From NCBI RefSeq assembly GCF_009193295.2, contig NZ_CP059973.1, forward strand, positions 2,108,001 to 2,172,000: 64,000 nucleotides of DNA, read 5' to 3'. Both the position numbers and the translations under genes were made by a program. Position 1 is the first letter of the stretch, and every line of letters starts with the position of its first letter. Origin of the DNA: Bacteroides luhongzhouii (GTDB taxonomy: Bacteria; Bacteroidota; Bacteroidia; Bacteroidales; Bacteroidaceae). Below the pieces are notes generated by a model. The model made no database searches and had not been told where the DNA came from. It saw only the letters and a list, made by a program, of their open reading frames with translations. This document shows positions 16,259 through 25,990 of this stretch, one piece after another.

Positions 16259-18334
16259 ATGAAAATACAGAAACTATTTTTAGCAGTTTTATCCTCCTCT
16301 GTGTTATGCACTTCGTGTATGGATAATTTTTTGGATACCGAAAGTCCTTCTATTCCAAGTGATGAGAATCTGTTTAAATCGACAGCTCTGACGGAAGCAG
16401 CCCTGATGGGTGTGTATGCGACAATGACGGACACCTATATATATGGTCAGAAACTGTGTGTCAACTGGCAGGGAGCTTCTGACGTGGAGGTTGGCTCGGG
16501 TGCGTTTTCTACGGAAAACTATAATTCGACACTTCGTGATGAAGGTGCTGGCAATTTTTATGACGATAATTATAACCGGAATACCAGATGGGACAAACTT
16601 TATTATCTGGCAGAATCCGCCACTACTATCGTAGATGGTATACGTCGGTCCACGTTGATGCAATCTACTTCGGACAAGGCTGCCATGCGTAGATATTTAG
16701 GAGAGGCATTAGCACTAAAAGCGTTAGGCTATTTTGAACTGATCCGTTATTGGGGAGATGTGCCATATAAAGAGCATGCGTCTGAAAGCGGATTGGGAAA
16801 TGTCTATATAGGAAAAGTGGATCGTGATATTGTTTATAATTATATCATAGAGGATTTGAAAGAGGCAATTGAATATCTGCCTTGGATGGGAGAAGAATCA
16901 TATACGGTAGAACGCATGAATAAAGGTTTTGCCAAAGGACTGCTGGCAAAAGTAGCGCTATTTGCCGGAGGATGGTCTGTACGGGATGGAAATCAGTTTC
17001 CGGACTTGGAGGTGGAACATCATCCGACCATTCCGGAAATGAACGGATATTTCGTCGGTCGCCCTAAGAATTGGAAAGATTATTATGAGCTGGCTGCCAA
17101 ACAGTGTGCGGAGATTTTGGGAGCGACTGATAATCCTCATGAGCTTGATCCCAGTTATGAGAATATTTGGTCTACTGTCAATCATCTGGAATACAACAAG
17201 TATAATGAAAACCTGTTTGAAGTTGCTTTTGGTGAAGGACAGAATGGAGATGTGGGGGCCACGATGGGATACAACCTGAACAGAGGGGTTTTTAATACCA
17301 CCCAAGGTATGGGAGGGGCAGGATATGCGGCTACTACTGCTTACTATTTTTATTCATTTGATCCGGCAGACACCCGTCGGGATGTTACTTGTGTTTTCCA
17401 GGAATATATCAATGAGAATGGAAAAAATAAGGAAGTTATTCGCTGTAACCCATTAGGAGTGGCTTGTGGTAAATGGCGTTGGTATTGGATGACTGATAAT
17501 TATATGAAAGTCCGTTTCCCGAAAGCTAATTCACGTATTGCTACTGGTATCAACTGGATTTTGATGCGATATTCAGATATTTACCTGATGTTTGCGGAGG
17601 CTCAAAATGTATTGACAGGGCCGGATGCAGTTAGTCCGATTGCTGGTATGTCTCCCCGACAGGCTTTGGAAAAGGTTCGTGAAAGAGCATTTGGTACTGG
17701 TGCTCCCGAAATCACGCAGTATGACGCGGATTTCTTCACGGCTATTGTCAATGAACGGGCATGGGAGTTTGGTTGTGAATCTATTCGTCGTCAGGATTTG
17801 ACACGTTGGGGATTGTTGGCGGAGAAAATAGAAGAGATGAAAATAGGTCTTTGTATGTTGTATGACTACAAGCCGGTGACTATTTTCGGGAAGACTTATC
17901 AAGTGGATGAAATACCGAGAAAAATCTATTATAAATATGAAGACTCTGATAATCCGGAATACATTGATATGTCGTCCGTTAATTTCAATGAGGACATGGG
18001 AACCGGTACTGCTTCTGCATCAAAAGGACAGTATGAGTGCAACTGGATCAGCATGCAGGTGACATTGAATAAGGATGGTGATATAAATGCAACCCTGAAT
18101 ACTAATTATGTGAAAACAATGGCTAGAATATTGGTTTGCGGTACAGGTCTGAATGCGTCTTACGACTATTCGAATTTGTTTGGCAGGTTGAACTGGGGCG
18201 GTGAGGCCGAAGCGGAGTTCCGTAAATATTCTGTTGGTAATGGAGTGTGTAATTATCGCCATGTATTCGCTATTTATTATGAGGATGTCAATAAGACGCA
18301 AGGGTATGTTTCTAATTCGTATGGTTATAAATAA
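16259..18334 (+). CDS. SusD-like surface glycan-binding lipoprotein (pectin PUL)
   Basis: This is the surface lipoprotein that forms the lid of the SusC channel. The 691-residue product has a lipobox (LCTSC, Cys about 20) followed by the usual 'MDNFLDTESP' start. TPR-like helices include 'RYLGEALALKALGYFELIRYWGDVPY', and a C-terminal SusD family region includes 'ILMRYSDIYLMFAEAQN' and 'AIVNERAWEFGCESIRRQDLTRWG'. It is longer than many SusD proteins of 500-600 residues, because of extra sequence after about residue 540. It starts 10 bases after susC. Confidence 0.93.
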   Translation: MKIQKLFLAVLSSSVLCTSCMDNFLDTESPSIPSDENLFKSTALTEAALMGVYATMTDTYIYGQKLCVNWQGASDVEVGSGAFSTENYNSTLRDEGAGNFYDDNYNRNTRWDKLYYLAESATTIVDGIRRSTLMQSTSDKAAMRRYLGEALALKALGYFELIRYWGDVPYKEHASESGLGNVYIGKVDRDIVYNYIIEDLKEAIEYLPWMGEESYTVERMNKGFAKGLLAKVALFAGGWSVRDGNQFPDLEVEHHPTIPEMNGYFVGRPKNWKDYYELAAKQCAEILGATDNPHELDPSYENIWSTVNHLEYNKYNENLFEVAFGEGQNGDVGATMGYNLNRGVFNTTQGMGGAGYAATTAYYFYSFDPADTRRDVTCVFQEYINENGKNKEVIRCNPLGVACGKWRWYWMTDNYMKVRFPKANSRIATGINWILMRYSDIYLMFAEAQNVLTGPDAVSPIAGMSPRQALEKVRERAFGTGAPEITQYDADFFTAIVNERAWEFGCESIRRQDLTRWGLLAEKIEEMKIGLCMLYDYKPVTIFGKTYQVDEIPRKIYYKYEDSDNPEYIDMSSVNFNEDMGTGTASASKGQYECNWISMQVTLNKDGDINATLNTNYVKTMARILVCGTGLNASYDYSNLFGRLNWGGEAEAEFRKYSVGNGVCNYRHVFAIYYEDVNKTQGYVSNSYGYK

Positions 18335-18350
18335 TTAATGGTAGGAAAAG

Positions 18351-20024
18351 ATGAAAAGACTAGTTAATAGATTATCCGGAGCATGCCTGTATGTACTATT
18401 GGCTTTGATAGTGGGTATGTCTTCCTGTGAGGACGATGCCAATGACTGGACAGTTAATAAGAACTATGATGCTTTGTTCCGTCCGTTGACGTTCGATAAG
18501 TCGGCTACCGATGCGACTTCGGTTACATTAAGATATTCGCAGATTGTGAATGCAAAAGTCTATATTTTTGAGTTTTATACGGACAGCTTGGAGTTTAATG
18601 CGGAAAATTATGTAAGGACAGATACGATTCTGAAAGATACATTGACTGTATTTTCAGAGAGTAATACGCCTATGAGGATGGAATATCGTACTTTGTTTCA
18701 GGAGTTCAACGGTTCTACGCAATATTCTGTTCGTATGAAAGGAGAAGATGCGCAGGGAAAGGCAAGCACTTATGTCAGTGTAGCATTTAAAACTCCGGAT
18801 GAGCAATTATTTACCGGAGTGGAAGTTACAGCTAATTCCGCAACCTTGATATGGGAAGAAACGAACAGAGTAACTCATCTGACGTTGGCTCAAATGGTGG
18901 ATACGAAATATGGTGAGGAAAAACAGATTGATTTGACTTCGGAAGATATAGCCGCTTGTTCGAAAACACTCTCCGAATTGGAGAATGGAGCGACCTATCG
19001 TGTTCGGATTTATAATAATGATGCATTACGTGGTTCGTATGTATTCAAAACACTTGGATTGGGTGGTAGCGAAATCCTTTTTGTGGAGGCTACGGAAACC
19101 GGAGTCATTGATTTAAGTACATTGTTATCTAATTTTGTGAAAGAGAAAGAATGTAGCAATGTAACTGTCCAACTTACTCCGGGGGCGGTGTATAAGGTAA
19201 GTGAACTAAAGATTCCGGGATTGGATAATATATTATTTACCAGTACGGAAGCTAATGAGAATAATCGTCCACAGCTTATTGTGACTAATAAAATATCATT
19301 GGCTTCTCCGATACAGTCTCTGTCATTCGAGTTTGTTTGCCTGAATGGAAATGGCGAGGCCAGTTATATGACGGATTGGAAAAATAGTTCTTATGCCCAG
19401 TCTATTTCATTCACAGGCTGTGCTATACAGAACATAAAACGTACGCTTGTACGTATTAGCAACGGAAGTGGTGTGTTCATGACGGATATTACGATTGATA
19501 ACTGTGTCATATCCGAAGTTGGTACGGACGGATATGGAATGATTAATTTCGGAAAAAATATCGATCAGTTGGAAAAGGTTTCTATAACGAATAGTACATT
19601 GATTAATATTGGTGACCAGTTGATGGACGTGAAAGGGGGAATCGGTGATGTGATATTGGAAAATTGTACTTTCTATAATTCTATGGATGCTAAGAAGGAA
19701 TTGCCTAAAGTTTTCCGTTTTGATAATGCGGCAAGTACTCCGCCTTCTCCGAAATCTGCGACAATGCGGAATTTGATTTTCTCCGGTCCGAACAAAGGAA
19801 AGAAAATGAATAGTGGAAATGGTGCTTATGACATTTTGAACTTCTCTGATAATTGTTATATCACCTCCGACCTGCAGGAAGGCAATAACAGGTTTGAAGA
19901 AATAACGAGAATAAAACAAAGCTCGGATGACTTGTTCGTTGATCCATTGAACGGTGATTTCCATATTAAACCGGAAGCCGGGTTTGCCGGAACGGGTAAT
20001 GCTGGTGATCCACGTTGGTATTAA
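18351..20024 (+). CDS. DUF4957/DUF5123 surface lipoprotein
   Basis: The product has 557 residues and a lipoprotein signal (lipobox MSSC, Cys about 26). A fibronectin type III-like part covers about 40-230. It is followed by a right-handed beta-helix-like region (about 240-470) of the DUF4957 type with repeated 'SITNSTLINIGD', 'VILENCTFYN' turns, and a DUF5123-like C-terminus ('FVDPLNGDFHIKPEAGFAGTG'). These proteins sit in the SusE/F position of pectin PULs and are thought to bind glycan at the surface. I see no lyase or esterase catalytic motif. It follows susD by 16 bases. Confidence 0.8.
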   Translation: MKRLVNRLSGACLYVLLALIVGMSSCEDDANDWTVNKNYDALFRPLTFDKSATDATSVTLRYSQIVNAKVYIFEFYTDSLEFNAENYVRTDTILKDTLTVFSESNTPMRMEYRTLFQEFNGSTQYSVRMKGEDAQGKASTYVSVAFKTPDEQLFTGVEVTANSATLIWEETNRVTHLTLAQMVDTKYGEEKQIDLTSEDIAACSKTLSELENGATYRVRIYNNDALRGSYVFKTLGLGGSEILFVEATETGVIDLSTLLSNFVKEKECSNVTVQLTPGAVYKVSELKIPGLDNILFTSTEANENNRPQLIVTNKISLASPIQSLSFEFVCLNGNGEASYMTDWKNSSYAQSISFTGCAIQNIKRTLVRISNGSGVFMTDITIDNCVISEVGTDGYGMINFGKNIDQLEKVSITNSTLINIGDQLMDVKGGIGDVILENCTFYNSMDAKKELPKVFRFDNAASTPPSPKSATMRNLIFSGPNKGKKMNSGNGAYDILNFSDNCYITSDLQEGNNRFEEITRIKQSSDDLFVDPLNGDFHIKPEAGFAGTGNAGDPRWY

Positions 20025-20057
20025 TTGATCCTATAATTGTTAGGTATAAAGAATATC

Positions 20058-21362
20058 ATGAAGAATATTGTATTATCAATTTTATTGATGAGTGCCTGTG
20101 CAATGATTTATGCACAGGCGGACTCATCGCCTTATCAGGCTATTGTAGCTGTTGATGGTAGTGGAGATTATAAAACGGTTCAGGAAGCAATCAATGCTGT
20201 ACCTGACGAACAGACGAAACCTTGGTTGATTCTGATAAAGAATGGCTTGTATAATGAGCAGGTGATTATCCCTAAGAATAAGCCATATGTACATTTAATA
20301 GGCCAGGATAAGGATAAGACCATTATTTATTTAAACTTGAATGTTGGTAGTAAACTGACCGGTAAAGAAATAGGTGGAAAAACAGCTTATTGGGAACACT
20401 CGGTTCATAATCCTTCCTCTCCAGTTTATAAATATGAGGGATCGGTAGTGGTGGTAAAAGGAGACCACTTTTATACGGAAAACATTTCGTATGTGAATGA
20501 CTGGGGAGTTTTATCAGATAATGGTCCGCAGGCTTTGGCTATGAATAGTCAGGCAGATTGTGCTTCCTTTTATAATTGTAAGTTCCGTTCTTTTCAAGAT
20601 ACTTGGATGACTGCCAATAATGATGTCAGTCGGCACTATGTGAAAGATTGCTGGATAGAAGGCGCGGTAGACTATTTTTATGGTGGTGGTGATGTGTTGC
20701 TGGAAAACTGTACGCTTTATAATGTACGGAGTGGAGCAGTAATAGTGGCTCCTTCCCATAAAGATGCCAAATATGGTTATGCTTTTCGTAATTGCATTAT
20801 AGATGGAAACAGTGAAGCGGCTGACGGACGTTTGAAGTTGGGGCGTCCATGGCATAATAATTCGAAGACGGTGTATATCAATACCATCATGCTTATCCCT
20901 GTCGCTGATGAAGGATGGACGAATATGGGAACGGTTCCCGGGATTTTTGCCGAATACAATAGTCGTGATGCACAGGGTAATGTGTTGGATTTAAGTAAAC
21001 GCAAAACGGAATATCAATATAAAGACCGCCAAACCGGTAAGGAAGTATCGGGTACCTGTCAGGCAACTATAACGAAAGAGGAGGCGGACAAATATACGTA
21101 CGAAAATATGATTCCGGGTAATGATGGCTGGAATCCGCGTATTATGATGGAGAAATTAGGAAGTCCGCGCAGTCTGGTTTATCAGCATGGCACTCTTAAA
21201 TGGAACCCTGTGAAGAATGCGATCGGATATATTGTATATGATGGAGAACAGATTCTCGGGACGACTACTGATACCTCTTTTCCGGTGTCGAAAGTGAATT
21301 ATGCTTTGAAGGTATCTGCCGTGAATCAATATGGAACGCAAGGTAAAAAAGGTGTATTGTAA
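20058..21362 (+). CDS. Pectin methylesterase (CE8), second copy
   Basis: From the ATG at 20058 the product has 434 residues. The signal peptide is cleaved after 'MIYAQA' and there is no lipobox, so a soluble periplasmic enzyme is expected. The CE8 domain starts directly at 'VAVDGSGDYKTVQEAINAVP' and shows FQDTW, WIEGAVDYFYG and LGRPW. It lacks the Ig-like N-terminus of the CE8 at 8764, although the catalytic domains are clearly related. One enzyme at the surface and one in the periplasm would allow demethylation before and after import. It is the last gene of the rightward operon and converges on the HTCS gene. Confidence 0.9.
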   Translation: MKNIVLSILLMSACAMIYAQADSSPYQAIVAVDGSGDYKTVQEAINAVPDEQTKPWLILIKNGLYNEQVIIPKNKPYVHLIGQDKDKTIIYLNLNVGSKLTGKEIGGKTAYWEHSVHNPSSPVYKYEGSVVVVKGDHFYTENISYVNDWGVLSDNGPQALAMNSQADCASFYNCKFRSFQDTWMTANNDVSRHYVKDCWIEGAVDYFYGGGDVLLENCTLYNVRSGAVIVAPSHKDAKYGYAFRNCIIDGNSEAADGRLKLGRPWHNNSKTVYINTIMLIPVADEGWTNMGTVPGIFAEYNSRDAQGNVLDLSKRKTEYQYKDRQTGKEVSGTCQATITKEEADKYTYENMIPGNDGWNPRIMMEKLGSPRSLVYQHGTLKWNPVKNAIGYIVYDGEQILGTTTDTSFPVSKVNYALKVSAVNQYGTQGKKGVL

Positions 21363-21385
21363 TTGAATATAGAAAACTGGTAAGG

Positions 21386-21417
21386 AAAGGGGAGGTGCTT
21401 ATGAGGCATCTCCCTTT
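21386..21417. terminator. Imperfect hairpin between CE8 and HTCS genes
   Basis: Arms 21386-21398 and 21405-21417 pair with G-U pairs and one bulge. The hairpin spans the stop codon of the leftward HTCS gene (21399-21401), with a T/C-rich run on its right. It probably serves both convergent genes. Confidence 0.45.
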
Positions 21418-24400
21418 CTTTCTTTATATTCTGTAGGAGTGACTCCCATGATTTTTTTGAAGCGCCTGCTAAAGTACTTCGGGTCATTGAAACCGGTCAT
21501 ATAAGCAATTTGGGAGAAACTGTATTCACTTTTTTCAATTAGTTGGGCGGCTCGTTTGATGCGCATTTCACATACGAAATCTACCGGAGTCAGCCCAACA
21601 ATAGATTTTAATTTTCGGTAGAATACCGTACGGCTTAACATTAGTTTGTTGGCGAAGTCGTCGATGGTGATATCTGTATTGTCCATTTGTTCCTCCATAA
21701 ACGCCATTACTTGTTGCATGAATTGTTCATCGTATGGAGTCACTTGAGGTTGTGAAGGCTCCCACCCATTTATATGATCTTCTTCTTGAGTATGCTCTGA
21801 CAGTTTCGATAAATATAGCTCTTGTAACTGTTTACGTTGACGGAGCAGCGACAAAATTCTGGTTTTTAAGTACGTAGAGCTGAATGGTTTGGTAATGTAG
21901 TCATCGATGCCTTGTTCCAGTCCTGCTATCCGATCATCTAAAGAAGATTTTGCTGATAGTAATATAATAGGAATATGGCAGGTGTTATGATCGGCTTTGA
22001 TTGCTTTCACCATGTCTAATCCATCCATGACCGGCATCATGACATCACTGATTATCAGATCCGGAATGTACTGCTGTGCATATTTTAATCCTTCTTTTCC
22101 ATTTGCTGCTTCGAGAACAGTGTAAGTCTCTGACAGGATATTCCATAGGAAATGACGTAATTCATTGTTGTCTTCGACAATAAGAATGGAAGTTTTTTCA
22201 TCCTCTGCGTCGGTTTTATTTTCATTCTCTGCGTATGCTGCCTTGAAGGATGTACTATCCGAATCTTCTTCAGTAGCTTGTATCGTCGGTGAATTATTGT
22301 CACTGTCGGATAAAATAAATTCGGCTTGTTGATCGTCTGCAAATGCTTTTTCTTCCTTAGGAAGTGTGACAATGAATTCACTTCCACTTCCCGGCTCGCT
22401 TTTCACTTGGATATTTCCGTGATGTAATTCTATTAATTCGCGTACCAGTGAAAGCCCAATGCCGGATGAGGGCTGCAAGATATTGTATTGTGCCAGTGTT
22501 TCAAATCGATAAAATAGGGATTGTTGCTTTTCGGGAGCAATGCCAATACCTTCATCAGATACGGAGATGGTGACTTGCTCCGAACCTGTTATCATATTTA
22601 CCGTTACTTTCTTGCCGTTCGGTGTATATTTGAAGGCATTTGAAAGTAGATTGAAGAATATCTTTTCAAATTTGTCACGGTCTACCCATGCGTATATTTT
22701 GTCTGTATTAGTTTGAAGTTGGAAATCAATTCTCTTTTCTTTTGCTATAAGGTGGAAGCTTTCCATTATCTTCTGTAATTGGGAAACGAGTTCTGTCTTT
22801 TCTACCAACACTTTCATCTTCTTATTTTGGATTTTGCGGAAATCCAGTAGTTGATTGACCAGACGAAGCATACGTTCTGTGTTTTTATGTACCAAATTTA
22901 GATGTTCCCGAACTGTCGGAGAGATTGTTTCATGCGCTAGAATTTCTGATACAGGGCTGGATATTAAAGTTAAAGGAGTGCGTAATTCATGTGAAATATC
23001 AGTGAAGAAGCGTAATTTGATATTGGATAAATGTTGTTCCAAGTCAACCTGATGCCGCAAACGGTAGATATAGAACAGAATGTATACAATGATAGTAGTG
23101 AATAACACGAACATGACAATATAGAATAACCATGCCCAGTATGTTTCCCAAAAAGTGGGTAAAACATGAATGGGGAGAGTGCGTATATTATCGGTCCATA
23201 CTCCGTCGCTATTGCTGGAACGGATTTGCAGTTGATATTCTCCGGCAGGTAAATTTATGTATGTTGCAGAGCGGTTATTACCGGCTTCGTTCCATTCTTC
23301 TTCCAGACCTTGCAGGCGATAAGCGTATTCGATGGCATCGGGATTTACATAATCAATGGCTGCAAATTGAAAGGTGACATTACGTTCCGAAGGATTTAGT
23401 TCCAGTTCTTTTATGTCATCAAGCGCTACATGAAGTTGACTTCCTTGTATTTTGAGTCCGGTAAATACAATAGGAGGTACATAAGAACTTTTTTTCATTT
23501 GTTCTGTGTTGATTTCAAGTATCCCTTGATTGGTTCCGAGAACGATTTTCTTTTGACTGGTTAGTGTGGGAACTGCTTCGGTGAGGTTCAGTTCTCTCTG
23601 AAAGTAATTACTTCCATAATTCTCAAATGTTCCTTGTTGTGGATTGAATTTGGATATGGTGTTTTCGGAGATTACCCATAATTGTTTTTGAGTATCTTCG
23701 AGCATTGAAAGTACCAAATCAGAAGCTAATCCGTCTTTGATTGTATAACTTTTGAATTGTATATCTTCCGTGAGTAGATTTTTAGAGATAATCTGGCTGA
23801 TTCCTCCGGTGAATGTTATTACATAAGTGTTTTTTCGACTGTCAGTAAATATTTGCATGACATCATTACTGCTAAGGCTGGAATCTACGTTAGGGATACG
23901 GTTGCTATGATAGAACTTAATTTCTTCTGGCTGATCGAACTTATTGGAGAATGTAAGTAAACCATTGGTTGTGCCAATCAATAACACTCCGTTGGGGGCT
24001 TCTGCGATATGTCTTATTTTGAGTGAAGTAGAAACAGGATAGTTTTTCAGCCGGTTGCCGCTATGGATAAAGTTGGTAGAACCATCAGGTGCGTGTGATA
24101 ATAGGTTGAGACCACCTCCATAACATGCGATCCATATATTGTCATGGCTATCCTGAATAATACTATAGACACTATTGTTACTTAAACTGTATGTATCTTG
24201 TGGCTGATGGACGAATTGTTGTAAAAGATAGGAGTGCTCATTTTTCTTCTTTAGAAGGATGAGGCCGTCTTTTTTGGTTCCCATCCATATATTTCCTTGT
24301 TTATCTTCCATAAAACAGTACACACTTTTTCCGAAAGTAACCTCTTGAGGGGTGATTATGCCCTGTGGAGAAAGGTAGCCTTCTAATGTCCCATCCGGAC

Positions 24401-25778
24401 GGTAAATTCTGACGTTTCCCTTTTTGGAAGCAACCCAGAGACGTTTCTGTTTGTCGGCAAGAAAAGCACGTATTTCCAATCCATTGTCTATGGGACGTAT
24501 TTTGTATTTATTGGGATAGAAAGATATTTTGTCTACGCCCCGGTCATTGGTAATCCATACATTCTGTTGCCGGTCGGTATAATAATAACGAATAGAGGGG
24601 GCAAATAGGGAAGCGGGATTATTTTCATCTGCAAAGTATAGTTTCAGTTGATTACTGTCGCGGTCATAATAGCATAAATGCCCTTTTTGAGGACTCATCC
24701 ATAGTGTGCCTTCATGGTCTTCAAAGATCATGTACCGGTTGTCGCGTTCATATTGGATTAGGTTTTGTATAGGAGCTGTGAAGTGCTGCTTATCTCCTGT
24801 TTTCAGATTTAGCTTTATCACACCGGAGGTATTGGCAAAGATCCAGACTTCTCCGGTTTTGTCCTGATAAAAAAAATGAGCTTCATTGGATGGCTGGGTG
24901 GCTGTCTGTATATTAAAATGCTGGAATTTTTTCTTTTCTGTATCGTATGTTATAAATCCGTTGTCAGTTCCTAAGCCGATCCTGTCATTAGAAGGGGAAA
25001 TGGAAGATATGGAATAGATATCTGTGACAGGACATGGTAGCTCCTGGAATTTTATATTTCCGTTCTTGGGATCATATATTGCGATTTTTCCGGAAGTTGA
25101 GATAAGATATATTCTCTTATTATATTCTTTGACCATTTTGAACGGATAATCGCTGTTGATTCGTTTTTTCCCGATGATGGTTACTCCCTTATCTGTCATG
25201 ATCCATTCGTCCCCGTCGGAATCTTCGTAAATGTCGAATATCTTGTTTCCTTTTAAATTTTGGTTGAAACTGCTGTATAAAATGATATCTTTTCCTTCTT
25301 TGCAGGTTTGCTCATTGATTCTGAAAGCATAACCTTGTTCGCAGGTGATCCATGTAATCCCTTTATTTAAGGTATAGATATTGCTGACTGTGTTGGTCTG
25401 TTGCAGGGATGATTCAATAGGAAGGAGTATGTCAATAAATTTTTCTGTTTGAATATCAAATAGATATGCACGGTTATCATAAGATTTGCACCATATATCT
25501 CCGTCTTTGCTTTCTGTAATATAAGAGAAACGGTTGGTCGTTAAAGTACAGCCGTCTCCCGGAAATGCTTTGTAATTTTTAAATGTGTATCCGTCGAATT
25601 TGTTTAGTCCATTCCAGGTGGCGAACCAAAGAAATCCTTTTCTGTCTTGCATTATATTCACTACTACTCCTTGTGAAAGACCACTGTTGACAGAGAAGTG
25701 TTTAATCTGACAAAGCGGTTGAGCAGCCACGGTCAGACTGGTATATAAACATAAAAGAAATGCATAGAATGTTTTCAT
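21399..25778 (-). CDS. Hybrid two-component system regulator (HTCS) of the pectin PUL
   Basis: This is a one-protein sensor and regulator of 1459 residues. It has a signal peptide, about 14 two-component-regulator propeller repeats forming two periplasmic beta-propellers (about 20-770), a Y_Y_Y Ig-like domain (about 780-870) and one transmembrane helix (about 878-905). The histidine kinase follows, with H930 in SHELRTP and an ATPase domain at about 1030-1145. A receiver domain has D1245 in SDVMMPVMDG, and an AraC-type HTH lies at about 1355-1459. Such proteins bind an oligosaccharide in the periplasm and switch on the neighbouring PUL. It is encoded between the CE8 and GH28 genes, so a pectic ligand is inferred. 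Its targets may be the boxes at 8622, 12902 and 25858. Confidence 0.95.
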   Translation of the reverse strand: MKTFYAFLLCLYTSLTVAAQPLCQIKHFSVNSGLSQGVVVNIMQDRKGFLWFATWNGLNKFDGYTFKNYKAFPGDGCTLTTNRFSYITESKDGDIWCKSYDNRAYLFDIQTEKFIDILLPIESSLQQTNTVSNIYTLNKGITWITCEQGYAFRINEQTCKEGKDIILYSSFNQNLKGNKIFDIYEDSDGDEWIMTDKGVTIIGKKRINSDYPFKMVKEYNKRIYLISTSGKIAIYDPKNGNIKFQELPCPVTDIYSISSISPSNDRIGLGTDNGFITYDTEKKKFQHFNIQTATQPSNEAHFFYQDKTGEVWIFANTSGVIKLNLKTGDKQHFTAPIQNLIQYERDNRYMIFEDHEGTLWMSPQKGHLCYYDRDSNQLKLYFADENNPASLFAPSIRYYYTDRQQNVWITNDRGVDKISFYPNKYKIRPIDNGLEIRAFLADKQKRLWVASKKGNVRIYRPDGTLEGYLSPQGIITPQEVTFGKSVYCFMEDKQGNIWMGTKKDGLILLKKKNEHSYLLQQFVHQPQDTYSLSNNSVYSIIQDSHDNIWIACYGGGLNLLSHAPDGSTNFIHSGNRLKNYPVSTSLKIRHIAEAPNGVLLIGTTNGLLTFSNKFDQPEEIKFYHSNRIPNVDSSLSSNDVMQIFTDSRKNTYVITFTGGISQIISKNLLTEDIQFKSYTIKDGLASDLVLSMLEDTQKQLWVISENTISKFNPQQGTFENYGSNYFQRELNLTEAVPTLTSQKKIVLGTNQGILEINTEQMKKSSYVPPIVFTGLKIQGSQLHVALDDIKELELNPSERNVTFQFAAIDYVNPDAIEYAYRLQGLEEEWNEAGNNRSATYINLPAGEYQLQIRSSNSDGVWTDNIRTLPIHVLPTFWETYWAWLFYIVMFVLFTTIIVYILFYIYRLRHQVDLEQHLSNIKLRFFTDISHELRTPLTLISSPVSEILAHETISPTVREHLNLVHKNTERMLRLVNQLLDFRKIQNKKMKVLVEKTELVSQLQKIMESFHLIAKEKRIDFQLQTNTDKIYAWVDRDKFEKIFFNLLSNAFKYTPNGKKVTVNMITGSEQVTISVSDEGIGIAPEKQQSLFYRFETLAQYNILQPSSGIGLSLVRELIELHHGNIQVKSEPGSGSEFIVTLPKEEKAFADDQQAEFILSDSDNNSPTIQATEEDSDSTSFKAAYAENENKTDAEDEKTSILIVEDNNELRHFLWNILSETYTVLEAANGKEGLKYAQQYIPDLIISDVMMPVMDGLDMVKAIKADHNTCHIPIILLSAKSSLDDRIAGLEQGIDDYITKPFSSTYLKTRILSLLRQRKQLQELYLSKLSEHTQEEDHINGWEPSQPQVTPYDEQFMQQVMAFMEEQMDNTDITIDDFANKLMLSRTVFYRKLKSIVGLTPVDFVCEMRIKRAAQLIEKSEYSFSQIAYMTGFNDPKYFSRRFKKIMGVTPTEYKERKGDAS

Positions 25779-25801
25779 TATATTCTTTTTTATGTGTAGA
25801 G

Positions 25802-25809
25802 CAAAAATA
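25802..25809 (-). promoter_or_regulatory. Putative -7 element of the HTCS gene
   Basis: The minus strand reads TATTTTTG, 24 bases before the HTCS start codon. Confidence 0.45.
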
Positions 25810-25857
25810 GATAAAACTGGATTAAAAAGGAAATATAAAACCGTGATTGAACATAAA

Positions 25858-25947
25858 ATGCACGCTTTTGCATATTTAATCCACCTGTCTATCCTCTATC
25901 AAGCACAATTATTACCCTATAAGGGGAGAAGATACCTCGTACTTTTG
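25858..25947 (+). promoter_or_regulatory. Pectin PUL box and -7 element in front of GH28
   Basis: ATGCACGCTTTTGCATA begins at 25858 and shares CACGCTTTTGCATA with the susC box at 12906. TACTTTTG lies at 25940-25947. The distance between CACGC and the -7 element is 79 bases here, 34 more than at the other two promoters. Confidence 0.5.
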
Positions 25948-25990
25948 TTTTGACAATTAGAACTGGTAATATTTTAAATGAAAACTATAA

